Shown in pieces: positions 10,614 through 21,253 of a stretch of DNA of 48,403 nt. This stretch comes from Owenia fusiformis. Taxonomy: Eukaryota; Annelida; Polychaeta; Sabellida; Oweniidae. The translations under genes were made by a program, and so were the position numbers. The stretch spans positions 1 to 48,403 of the forward strand of contig CAIIXF020000023.1 in the NCBI GenBank assembly GCA_903813345.2, given 5' to 3'. The notes beneath the pieces were generated by a model. The model saw only the letters and a program-made list of their open reading frames with translations, had not been told where the DNA came from and made no database searches. Position 1 is the first letter of the stretch. Each line of letters starts with the position of its first letter.

Positions 10614-12481
10614 TAACTAGACTTTGGAAATTGAACAAGTTCAATTTCAGACTCCAGATTAAGACCTTTTTTAGCCGAGTCATTCAGAATAAGCCGAGTC
10701 ATCCAGAATAAGCTGAGTCATCCAAAAAAAGATGGATGAATAAAATAGGAAGGTAGGATAGGATAGAATAGGAAGGAACGATAGGATAGAATAAGAAAGA
10801 AGGATAGGATAGAATAAGAAGAAAGGATATGATAGGATAGGAAGGAAAAGATACAAAGGAAGGATAGACAGGAAGGATAGGATAGGATCAGATAGGAAGG
10901 ATGGATGAATTTTTCAATATTTTCTTCTCTACTCTTGATTAATCTATCAGGATACCATCAGATCGATTTCAAAAAGCCATAACTTCCAAACCGGCAGTCA
11001 GATCCAAATTTAGTTTGCAGATTCGGATTCCTGACAAAATTTACCCCTAATTCATAACTCATACGTTAAATTTGGAAATTTTTTATTTTGACCTACTTTT
11101 TGGACACGCCATAACTTCCGAACCGGAAGTCGGATCGAAATTTGAATTGCAGATTCGGATTCCTGACAAAATTCTACACCTAATCCATAACTCATACATT
11201 AAATTTGGAGATTTTTTTTATTTTGACCTAATTTTCGGACACCATATCTCAAAAGTGGGTCCAAATACTTTCTGATGGCAAAAGGCTAACACTATTAGCA
11301 CACTCTTGGCTACATGTATACACAATTTCGAAGAATATAATTAAAGTGTAGTGTCAGAAACGCAAAAATAAGGAAAACCTTTGAATTTGACCTAGATTTT
11401 GACCTAGGCATTTTGGTGTCCAAATTTTGAAACTAACTGGCTTTTGAGGTCCCCTTCTTTTGAAGGCTTTCATTAAATTAAGCTGAACTCAGTCTATATT
11501 ATGTATTTCTCACTTCAAAAAAATCTTTTTTTCCCAATTGACTTAACATGGGCACCAAATTTAGCGATTGTTGAGCTTTTAAAACGCCATAACTTCCGAA
11601 CCGGAAGTCTGATCGAAATTTGGTTTGCAGATTCGGATTCCTTAAAATATTCTACTCCTAATTGATAACTCATACCTTGAATTTGGAGAACTTTTTATTT
11701 TGACATACTTTCTGGACGCCATATTTCAAAATCGGTAAGAGTAATCAAAAAACGGATGGCACACTTATGAAAGGGCTGTTTCTAAGCTACATGATGAAAA
11801 AAGATGAAGACGTTTCGATAAATAACGACGAAGATAATAGACAGAAGGTTGAAAATGTAAGATTTGACCCAGTTCTAGGATAGGATAGGATATAGAATAG
11901 GAAGGAAGGATAGGATAGGAAGGAAATGATAGGAAGGAAGGATAGATAGGAAGGATATGATCAGACAAGATAGGAAGGAAGGATGGATGATTTTTTCTAT
12001 ATTTTCTTCGCTACTCTTGACTTTCTATAAGGATATCATCAGATCGATTTTTCTCGAAATTTCAAAACGCCATATCTTTCGAACCGGAAGTCTGATCGAA
12101 ATTTGGTTTGCAGATTTGGATTCCTGAGTAAATTTTACCGTTAATTCATAACTCAGATGTTAAATTTGGAGAACTCGTTATTTTGACCTACTTTCTGGAC
12201 GCCATATCTCAAAATCGGTAAGCGTAATCAAAAATCTAATGTTATATCTTTGCTTTGGCTTTTTCTACGCTACATGATGAAAAAAAGATTTAGGAGTTAC
12301 GATAAACAACGACGAAGATAAATGACAGAATGTTGAAAATGTAAGATTTGACCTAGTTCTTGACCTTTGACCTAGATAAAAATTTGACCCAATTTCCGAG
12401 GAACTAGATACTGGACATAAATTGACTGAATAATGATCTTTATTGGAAGCCTTATGGTTATTGAGAAATCTGGGAAAGAAT
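10612..12481 (+). repeat. Higher-order repeat block 1 (about 1.87 kb)
   Basis: It opens with AATAACTAG followed by a palindrome (AAATTGAAC-AA-GTTCAATTT) and CAGACTCCAGATT. Next come GCCGAGTCATC repeats, a GGATAGGATAGAATAGGAAG minisatellite (about 10737-10910), then tandem units of about 475-480 bp. Units are marked by GCCATAACTTCCGAACCGGA at about 11108, 11587 and 12068. A second GGATAGGAAGG tract lies at 11877-11990. The block closes with TGACCTTTGACCT at 12361. Short frames in this block are reading-frame accidents of the repeat and recur from unit to unit. Confidence 0.88.
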
Positions 12482-14381
12482 AATAACTAGATTTTGGAAA
12501 TTGAACGAGTTCAATTTCAGACTCCAGATCTAGAATTTTTTTAGCCGAGTCATCAAGAATAAGCCAAGTCATCCAAAATAAGCTAAGTCATCCAGCAAAA
12601 GATGGATGGATGGATGAAAAAGGAAGGAAGTATAGGATAGAATAGGAAGGAACGATAGGATAGAATAGGAAAGAAGGATAGAATAGAATAGAAAGAAGGG
12701 ATAGAATAGGAAGGATAGGAAGGAGAAGATACGAAGCAAGGGTAGATAGGAAGGATAGGATAGGATCAGAAAGGAAGGATGGATGCATTTTTCAATATTT
12801 TCTTCTCTACTCTTGACTTTCTATCAGGATACCATCAGATCGATTTTTCTTGAAATTTTAAAACGCCATAACTTCCGGACAGGAAGTCGGATTGAAATTT
12901 GATTTGCAGATTCGGATTCCTGACAAAATTCTACCCCTAATTCATAACTCATACGTTAAATTTGGCGAATTTTTATTTTGACCTACTTTTCGGACACGCC
13001 ATAACTTTGGAACCAGAAGTCGAATCGAAATTTGGTTTGCAGATTCGGATTTTTGAGAAAATTCTATTCTTAATTTATAACTCAAACGTTAAATTTGCAA
13101 AAAAATTTATTTTGACCTACTTTTCGGACACCGTATCTCAAAAGTGGGTCAAAATACTTTCTGACGGCAAAAGGCTAACGCTATTAGCACACTCTTGGCT
13201 ACATGTATACACAATATCGAGGAATATAATTAAAGTGTAGTGTCAGAATCGCAAAAATAAGGATAAACTATGAATTTCACCTAGATTTTGACCTAGGGAT
13301 TTTGGTGTCCAAATTTTGAAGTTAGGTAGCCTTCGAGGTTCCCTTCTTTCATAGGCTTTCATTATTTTAAGCTGTACTTAGTCTATATCTCGTATTTTAC
13401 ACTTCAAAAAAATCTTTTTTCCCATTGACATAACATGGGGCACCAAATTTAGCGATTTTTGAGCTTTCAAAATGTCATAACTTCCGAACTGGATGTCGGA
13501 TCGAAATTTGCTTTGCAGATTCGGATTCCTGAGAAAATTCTATACTTAGTTCATAACTCACACGTTAAATTTGGAGAATTCTTTATTTTGACCTACTTTT
13601 CGGACACCATATCTCAAAAGTGGGGCAAAATACTTTCTGACAGCAAAAGGCTAACACTATTAGCACACTCTTGGCTACATGCATACAAAATTTCGAAGAA
13701 TATAATTAATCTGTAGTGTCAGAATAGCAAAAATAAGGAAAAACTTTGAATTTGACCTAGATTTTGACCTATGCATTTTGGTGTCCAAATTTTGAAGCTA
13801 GATGGCTTTTGAGGTCCATTCTTTTAAAAGCTTTCATTATATTTAGCTGAACTCAGTCTATATTTCGTATTTTCCACTTCAAAAAAATCTTTTTTCCCAT
13901 TGACTTAACATGGGCACCAAATTTAGCGATTTTTGAGCTTTCAAAACGCCATAACTTCCGAACCGGAAGTCTGATTCGAATTTGGTTTTCAGATTCGGAA
14001 TCCTGAGAAAATTTCCTATAAGACTCATATCCTGGACATTTGATTCGGAGAACTTTTTTTTGGACCTCGTTTTCGGACACTGGTATCTCGAAATCGGTTT
14101 GAGATATCAAAAAACTAAATCGACCCTAGCTTTGCTACTTTTTTATAAGGAACACAATGAAAAAAACCCGGATCAAAAATATTGAAGGACGACCGAGAAA
14201 ATCGAAAAAAGTGACAAAGTACTGGATTTGACCCAGTTCCTGACCTTTGACCTAGATAAAAATTTGACCCAATTTCCCAGGAACTAGATACTGGACCTAA
14301 ATTGACTGGATAATGATCTAAATTGGATACCTTATGGTTGTCGAGAAAAGGCTTCCAGTATAATAATAAAGAATAACTAGA
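12482..14381 (+). repeat. Higher-order repeat block 2 (about 1.9 kb)
   Basis: It has the same order of parts as block 1: AATAACTAG, the AAATTGAAC palindrome, ACTCCAGAT, GGATAGAATAGGA minisatellite (about 12597-12790), then subrepeat markers near 12866, 13000, 13474 and 13948. The last three are 474 bp apart. Each full unit also carries GGACACCATATCTCAAAA, TTAGCACACTCTTGGCTAC and TTTGACCTAGATTTTGACCT. It closes with TGACCTTTGACCT at 14241-14253. Confidence 0.88.
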
Positions 14382-16290
14382 TTGGTAAATTGAACAAAGT
14401 TCAATTTAAGACTCCAGATTGATTTACTTGAGTAAAGAGCTGAGTAAGTAACTGAGTAGGAAGCTGAGTAAGTAGATGATTAAGTAATTGAGTAAGTAGC
14501 TGAGTAGGTAGTTGAGTAAGGAGCTGAGTAGGTAGCTGAGTAAGGTTAAGTTTAAGCTGAGTAAGTTGCTGAGTAGGTAGCTGAGTAAGTAGCTGAGAAG
14601 TAGGTAGCTAAGTAGGTAGTCGAGTAGGTATATGGGTAAGTAGGAATTTTTGAAAGTATATTTGATGGATCTGCATTGTGGATACTGGCAAATGTGAATT
14701 TTAAAATGGCGCAGAATCTAAACCAGGAGTCGGATTGAAAGTTGATTTGCAGATTTGGATTCCTGAGAAAATTCTACCCTTAATTCATAACTCATAAGTT
14801 AAATTTGGAGAACTTTTTATTTTGACCTACTTTTCGGACACCATATCTCAAAAGTGAGTCAAAATACTTTCTGACGGCAAAAGGCTTACACTATTAGCAC
14901 ACTCTTTGCTACCTGTATGCAAACTTTTGAAGCATATTATTAAAGTGTAATGTCAGAATCACAAAAATAAGGAAAAACTATGAATTTGACCTAGATTTTG
15001 ACCTTGGCATTTTGGTGTCCACATTTTGAAGCTAGGTAGCCTTTGAGGTCCCCTCCTTTTATAGGCTTTCATTATGTTGAGCTGTACTCAGTCTATATCT
15101 GGTAATTTACACTTCAAAAAAATCTTTTTCCCTATTGACATGACATGGGGCACAAATTTAGCAATTTTTGAGCTTTCAAAACGCCATAACTTCCGACCGG
15201 GAAGTTGAATCGAAATTTGGTTTGCATATTCGGATTTCTGAGAAAATTCTACCCTTATTTCATAGCTCATATGTTAAATTTGGATAACTTTTTGTTTTGA
15301 CCTACTTTTCGGACACCATATCTCAAAATTGGGTCGAAATAATTTCTGACGGCAAAAGGCTAACGCTATTAGCACACTCTTTGCTACCTGCATACAAAAT
15401 TTTGAAGCAAATCATTTAAGTGTAGTGTCAGAATAGTTAAAATTAGGAAAAACTATGAATTTGACCTTGATTTTGACCTTGGGAATTTGGTGTCCAAATT
15501 TTGAAGCTAGGTAGCTTTTGAGGTACCTTTCTTTTATAGGAATTCATTATGTTAAGCTGCACTCAGTTTATATCTTATATTTTACAATTCAAAAAAGTCT
15601 TTTTTCCCATTGACTTAACATGGGGCACCAAATTTAGCGATTTTTGAGCTTTCAAAACGCCATAACTTCCGAACGGGAAGTCGCATCGAAATTTGGTTTG
15701 CAGATTCGGATTCCTGAGAAAATTCTACTCTTATTTCATAGCTCATATGTTAAATTTGGAGAACTTTTTTAGTTTGACCTACTTTCCGGACGCCATATCT
15801 CAAAATCGCTAAGAGTAATCAAAAAACGGATGGCACACTCTCGATTTGTTTTTTTCTTAGCTACATGTTGAAAAAAAGATGAAGGAGTTATGACAAACAA
15901 CAACGAAGATAATTGACAGAATGTTGATTTGACCTAAATTTGACCTAGTTCTTGACCTTTGACCTAGATAAAAATTTGACCTCATTTCCCAGAAACTAGG
16001 TTGATGGAGTATGTTAGGCATGTAAGTAGGTAAAAGTCAGTTCTTCTAGTTGCTGAGAAAAAGTGTTCGGAAAGAAAGAAAGAAAGAAAGAAAGAAAGAA
16101 TGAATAATAATAATAAGAAAACTGGCAAAAGCAATAGACTCCAGATTTTCATCTGGAGTCTAATAATAATAAAGAAAAATGGCGAAAACAATAGACTCCA
16201 GATTTCATCTGGAGTCTAATAAAGAATAAGAATACTGACGAAAACAATAGACTCCAGATTTACATCTGGAGTCTAATAATATACTACGTA
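14382..16290 (+). repeat. Higher-order repeat block 3 with three terminal hairpins
   Basis: It has the same opening signature, but the GGATAG minisatellite is replaced by a GAGTAAGTAGCT array (about 14420-14645). Subrepeat markers lie near 14710, 15182 and 15658, 472-476 bp apart. TGACCTTTGACCT occurs at 15953-15965 and a GAAA run at about 16070-16100. It ends with three copies of AGACTCCAGAT-loop-ATCTGGAGTCT (16136-16161, 16193-16217, 16249-16274) spaced 56-57 bp. ACTCCAGAT at both ends, internal minisatellites and tandem arrangement resemble Helentron-derived non-autonomous elements, which is a hypothesis. Confidence 0.85.
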
Positions 16291-17393
16291 TCAAATTTGG
16301 TGTTTAACCTTCCATTAGATTCTGAGATAGGACTCTATTTGCGTTATTTGTTGATCTCTCCTTGTAACACTTGCTGTAAATAAACTATACTCCGTACATT
16401 CTAGAAGGGATGCTTTCTTTGAGAACCAAACTATTACCAAAATTCTTATTTACTATTGAAAGTAACATGAAAAATGAAATTCACGCCTTCACCCTTTTAA
16501 GTAGCTTGGACAAAAAAAAGCAAATGAGGGTGAAGCCAAATTGGTGTGAAGCTTGATTCAACACCCAATACTTCAACCTTAAATCAACCTTGAGAATGTT
16601 TTGCTCTGTATTTTCTCCCTCTATCTCCGAGGCATATCCAACATTTACTGTATTTGTCTTTAATTTGACATTACTTAATTTGGCAATTTCGGGATATCGC
16701 CAAATTAAAGATAAATACAGAAAATAGCTAAAGGAGTAACTTAAAATCAACTCTATGATGAAACATGGTTGTTTTAGTATCCAAAATCCATAGATGTTGT
16801 TTTTCAGGTGCTTGATATTCTAATCTATTAACAAGATATAATTGTTTAACATTGCATTTACAGATGAAAAACTTGATGCATAATTCAAGATTAATGTGGT
16901 ATATGTATTTAATTCAGACTTATTTATATGAATCTGTGCAATTAGGAATTTCACACTATTGTATCTGACAGAATTTGTATTTCTAAGAGAAGCTAAAAAC
17001 CAATATATGGTTCATAATATTTTTTAATATTATTTTAGTAAAAAAAATGCACATATTGTAGAATGTCAATTTCGACTGAATCAGTTTCAATTAAAAAATT
17101 CATGAAATTTGATAACATTCCAACCATCTAGAATTACATAAGTCCATTGTAATAATATTTTTATATGTAGATTACCAACAAATAATATATTGATGATGTG
17201 ATTTCCTATATACTGTACATTTTTGTAAATATTTTGTATATTTGTGTTTTCTCAACAAATAAAGATGTAGACCTAAAAGGTGCTTTCAATGATGAGTCTA
17301 GAAAAAAGCTTGGACAGAAAAAGATGTGCCCCTCTTTTTCCCAAATGACTTATTTTAGTACTTTTATTTACTGCACTTTTTATTTATTTTTAG
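16291..17393 (+). other. Sequence upstream of the death-domain exon; ends in a splice acceptor
   Basis: No gene recognised. An 89-codon minus-strand frame at 16481-16750 has no known domain. The last bases before 17394 are a T-rich run ending in TTTATTTATTTTTAG, a good acceptor, so at least the 3' part is probably intron. An in-frame ATG at 17198 precedes this tract, but the codons between look like AT-rich intron (Ile, Phe, Tyr-rich) and I do not use it as the start. Confidence 0.5.
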
Positions 17394-17694
17394 ATTATAT
17401 TGGCGATAAATTATTACGCGAAATTGCTACTAAGGTTTCACCGGGAATGAGTTTTGCTCTTGGTATCAATCTAGGTATTGATATTGACAAGCTGACTGAC
17501 ATTCAGTCATGCAATCCAGACGACCCTTCTCAATGGGTATGGCAGGTGTTAGATACATGGATCCAGAGACAAACGGTTGCTGATCATGCAATGTTGCAAA
17601 ATGTACTTGTGAATGCATTGAGAAAGATAAAACGAAAGGATCTTGTGAGATATATTGAGACATACAAAAACTCTTCCGAGCACGAGGAAAGAAG
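17394..17694 (+). CDS. Exon encoding a death domain (5' part of a death-domain/trypsin-like protease gene)
   Basis: Death domains are six-helix bundles that pair with each other to assemble signalling complexes in cell death and innate immunity. The exon translates to about 100 residues beginning YIGDKLLREIATKV, followed by LGIDIDKLTDIQ, a DDPSQWVWQVLDTWIQRQ helix, and a closing NALRKIKRKDLVRYIE. The (L)GI..D.L..I spacing, the Trp in the fifth-helix region and the K.KRKDLV ending are death-domain hallmarks, and the length matches the fold. The exon runs from a TTTTTAG acceptor to AG|GTAAAT, starting in phase 1 and ending in phase 2. The end phase matches the next exon at 23194. Only this domain is seen at the 5' side; upstream exons or the true start are not identified. 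DED or CARD membership is possible but fits less well. Confidence 0.85.
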
Positions 17695-17751
17695 GTAAAT
17701 ACTTAAATTGTCTATCACCATGACATAATTAGACGCGTTTGTGAAGTACTC

Positions 17752-17815
17752 TAATAAGACTCCAGATGAAGTTTGAGTCCGTTGTTTTTGCCTCTTTTCT
17801 TATTTTTATTCTTAA
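17752..17815 (-). repeat. Reversed copy of the repeat-array terminal hairpin
   Basis: Read on the minus strand it gives GCAAAAACAA, GACTC, then TTCATCTGGAGTCTTATTA, matching the hairpin units at 16136-16274. It lies 57 bp after the death-domain donor, inside the intron, and is probably an element terminus in opposite orientation. Confidence 0.6.
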
Positions 17816-17883
17816 GCTTGTCAACTTTTCTCTACAACTATAAAGTATGCAGTGCGGTTGATTAGATGGCAGAAGCTTGTCTA

Positions 17884-19000
17884 TTAGACTGACCATCGCC
17901 GGGAGGGGTGTGAGTGGGGACACCGCGATTCCCAGGGTTGTAGACTGTGGACCACTCTGATGATTGTAACATCTTCCTGTCATGGAAGGTCACACATTCC
18001 AACATATTCCAAACAATCTGTATGATTATGCTGGGCACTTTCTGGGTAGTTGGACTTCATGTAGGGGTGGCAGACGGCCCTCAGGCCAATTTATACCCCC
18101 ACCCCAAGGAAACCTTGGGGGTACTTTAATACCACTGAATAAAAAGAATACTAATGCATGTCATAAATTCATGGTTGAATTGTAGGCAGGGTATACCATG
18201 GTTAGTCAGTGCCAGAAATTTCTGATCTCTAACTTATATGGCTACCATGAAAACATTATTTATATCTCAACGTTTTCTCAATTTGACTTCTAATAATGAT
18301 AATGAACATACTACAATGTTACACAATGTTTGTAGATGCTTATTAAATGTCAATTGTTGTTAGTGTAATATGTATTTTTCATTTAATGCTGCAACAATTA
18401 CACAAGTACCAAAAAGTGCCACGCCCACTTTTCCCTAAAAGCAGTTGTGGATGACTATATTTGATAAATATTACTAATTTATCGGATCATTATATCAAGT
18501 TTTTAGTGCTTTAGTATGAAAACATACATATTAATTCAACATTTGACAAAGTAGCAGCCACAAAATCCACAAGTAGCAGCCACAAAACAGATTTGCAAAT
18601 AGTTCACTTAGAGAACTAAATGACACATTCGGGAAGGGTTCAAATTGAGAAGATTATGAGATATAAATACTGTTCCCATGTAACCATATAAGTCAGAGAT
18701 TGGAAATTTCTGGCACTGACTAACAATGCCCTACCCACTATAAAACGATGAATATCCTATATGCATTGTCTTTTTATTGGGTGGTATTAAAGTGCCCCCC
18801 AATGTTTTGTTGGGGTCGGGTATAAATTGGCCTGAGGGCCTTCTGCCACCCCTAAATAAAGTCCAACTACCCAGAAAGTGTCCAGCATCATACAGATTGT
18901 TTGAAATATGTTGGAATGTGTGACCTTCCATGACAGGAAGGATGCATTTCTAAAGCACTTCTATAGAATGGGCCACAGTCAATTACGATGGTCAGTCTAA
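17884..19000. mobile_element. Foldback element with roughly 400-bp inverted arms
   Basis: The termini TTAGACTGACCATCG (17884-17898) and its inverse (18986-19000) open long imperfect arms. Shared arm landmarks include CATGGAAGGTCACACATTCC, ACTACCCAGAAAGTG, a GGCCTGAGGGCC-type block and GTCAGTGCCAGAAATTTC. Both arms contain the same short frame beginning MEGHTFQHI (17982-18185 plus; 18731-18931 minus), which is simply the arm read from its own end. The central part is AT-rich. No transposase and no clear target duplication. It lies in the first intron of the death-domain gene. Confidence 0.82.
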
Positions 19001-19061
19001 GACGCTGCGTTTTAATAAAACTCATTGACGCAACTCAACAGCCCCCGCAACCGATTTATTG

Positions 19062-19200
19062 CATGCACCAGTGTTTAAGGCAGGCATGTGACATTTGTAA
19101 CATGCAACAGTGTTTCAGGCAGGCGTGTGAAATTTGTAAGATGTACCAGTGTTTCAGGCAGGCATGTGTATTTGTAACATGCACCTGTGTTTTAAAAACT
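19062..19200 (+). repeat. 39-bp minisatellite, 3.6 copies
   Basis: Units of 39, 39 and 38 bp plus a partial (19062, 19101, 19140, 19178) share CAGTGTTTCAGGCAGGC. Thirty-nine is a multiple of three, so one + frame reads a repeated Cys-rich 13-residue pattern, QCFRQAC-x-IC-K/N-M. The third unit loses one base and shifts the frame. There is no splice or start context, so it is called a repeat rather than a gene. Confidence 0.8.
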
Positions 19201-20294
19201 CTGGATGGGGAAAATTTGTAAAAATAGTATGAATGATGGTATTGCAAGAATAATGAAAACGAGCATGTTGACTGTTGACTGACTGAATGCAAGATGCTCG
19301 AATGTATAGTTACTGAATTGTGTGGAGCGAGAAGAGATACGCAACAGGCATAACGTATTGTTCGAGTGATCAATTCCATTAACCGGGTTTTAATTCAAAA
19401 ACACAATATTATATGGTCAATTAAGATATTAGTTCAACGTCGTTAAACTCAATAACGGCGTTATTTATTATTAAGAATTTTCTAGGGGCCATTATTAAGT
19501 TTAACCTCTTTACTATTCTTTCCATTGATGCAAGTTTTGGATCCACCGAAACCATTTTTCCGCGATAACATGCAACTGATACTTGACAACAATATAAAAA
19601 CACATAACATCAAGCGATTCAACACAATATTTTTGTATTAAATGGTCATTTATACAAGTAAAATGAGGTTAAACTTACCAATCTCTAAAATGACATTTCC
19701 GCACGTCCGTCATTGTGTCTGTTCGTTCCGGGTTAAAATTTAAACTATTGAAACGAAATTGTTGTCAAATAGATTGATAATTATCACATGATTACTCGGG
19801 ATAAAATAACCATTTTTGAGGATAGCAGGTATCTTTGATTGATTTATATAGCGCTTGTATACACACAAAATAGTTATTAATTGCAAACCTACTGTTCGTT
19901 GATGCAGTGTCGCAATGACGGTTAATTCCTGATACGATTTGCAATTTCGATGTTACCGGAGCTGACCGATATTTTCGTAAAATTCCAAACCTGTCTCCAA
20001 TATTTTCGTAATTATGCATCAATATGGTCTAAGGGGGGGGGGGTACGGGATGGTGTGTATGTATTTATAAGGTATGTATGCATGCTTGAATCACATTCTT
20101 TATGTAATATTACCATGTTTTCGGAGTTTAATACCTGCTGAACGACTAAATTAACGCATCAAGGGCAAAATGGTCATGGAGGTTAGACCTAGCCGGGGCC
20201 ATAAGACATGTCAGATAAGAAACGAGGCCCAGGCTAGGTCTAATGTTGTTGGACTATTAAGATATGTGTCTGAGATCATGGGATTGGGTGAGCA
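19201..20294. other. Intronic sequence with an 11-G run
   Basis: No convincing gene. G11 lies at 20033-20043. On the minus strand an ATG at 19713 is followed by 11 codons and a strong donor-like GTAAGT (19678-19673), a weak candidate for a first coding exon. The downstream minus frame at 19421-19603 carries no recognised domain. Confidence 0.4.
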
Positions 20295-20797
20295 ATTTAT
20301 TTAGGTCAAAGGTCCAGAACTAGGTCAAATTTTACATTTTCAACATTCTGTCATGTATCTTCATCGTTGTTTTTCTTTCATCAGGAATATGCAATCAGAT
20401 TTTTGATTACTCTTGCTGATTTTGAGATATCGCGTCTGGTAAGTAGTTCAAAACAAAAAGTTAAATTTATGAATTTTTAAATTAGGGAAGAATGTTCCCA
20501 GGAATCCGAATCTGCAAATCAAATTTCGATCTGATTTTCATTTCGAAAGTTATGGCGTTTTCGACTCTCAAAAATCGCTATTTTATAACCCATTTTAAGT
20601 CAATGGGGCTGAAAAAATATGAATTGTAAAAACACGAGATTCAGACTGGATGCAGCCAACATAATGAAAGCCTGAAACAAAAATTGACCTCAAAATCTAA
20701 TTTTTCCCAAAATTTGAACACCAAAAGTCCCAGGTCAAAATCTATGTCAAATTTTGAGCTTTTCCCTTATCTTTCCGAATCTGACACTACACTTTAA
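20295..20797 (-). repeat. Reversed copy of the 475-bp repeat unit
   Basis: This is a single diverged unit of the family found at 10612-16290, inverted. It holds AGGTCAAAGGTCC (20303-20315), GGAATCCGAATCTGCAAATC, AAAGTTATGGCGTTTT and TCTGACACTACACTTTA in reversed order. It shows that the unit also exists outside the array. Confidence 0.85.
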
Positions 20798-20941
20798 AGG
20801 GGTATTCCTTGCCAGACCATCTCTCTCCTAATATGGTAGCTATAACATATACTTACTTTGCAAGTTAATCAAAAAACAGAAAAATGTTTTGAAATGGTCA
20901 ATATTGATCACTTAAAAATGAAGTGCTCAATTCCAGTAGGA

Positions 20942-21253
20942 TGCCATCTTTTAAAATTTCACTCAGGAAATGATGTCATCGACTCTCAACTTTGCATATA
21001 ACATAAGGTAAGGAGCTATTAGAATTACTTAACCAGCTGAATATTTTTTTTCAATTTGGTCTATGATTAAAATCTTTTTGATGATCTCTTCTTTAGTTCC
21101 AAGTTGACAGCTCCTGAAAATATTTTTACACAGAAGATAAGGGCTTCTTGTTAAGAAGTGATTTTGTACTTCTTTTCTATACTGTAATAGACAAGGTTAT
21201 AACAGGTGAGAGTCGATGACATCACTACCTGAAAGAAATCTGAAAAGATGGCA
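20942..21253. repeat. Inverted repeat, about 47-bp arms
   Basis: TGCCATCTTTT..GATGTCATCGACTCTCA (20942-20989) is inverted at 21206-21253 with a few mismatches, and the spacer is about 215 bp. It is probably the core or sub-terminal part of a MITE whose outer ends I could not fix. Confidence 0.65.

Noticed and set aside
10612-16290. Repeated 60-92-codon frames with similar sequences
   Set aside because: They follow the 475-bp tandem units and have no domain, start or splice context.
17198-17393. In-frame ATG upstream as start of the death-domain protein
   Set aside because: The codons look like AT-rich intron and a strong acceptor (TTTATTTATTTTTAG) lies just before the conserved domain.
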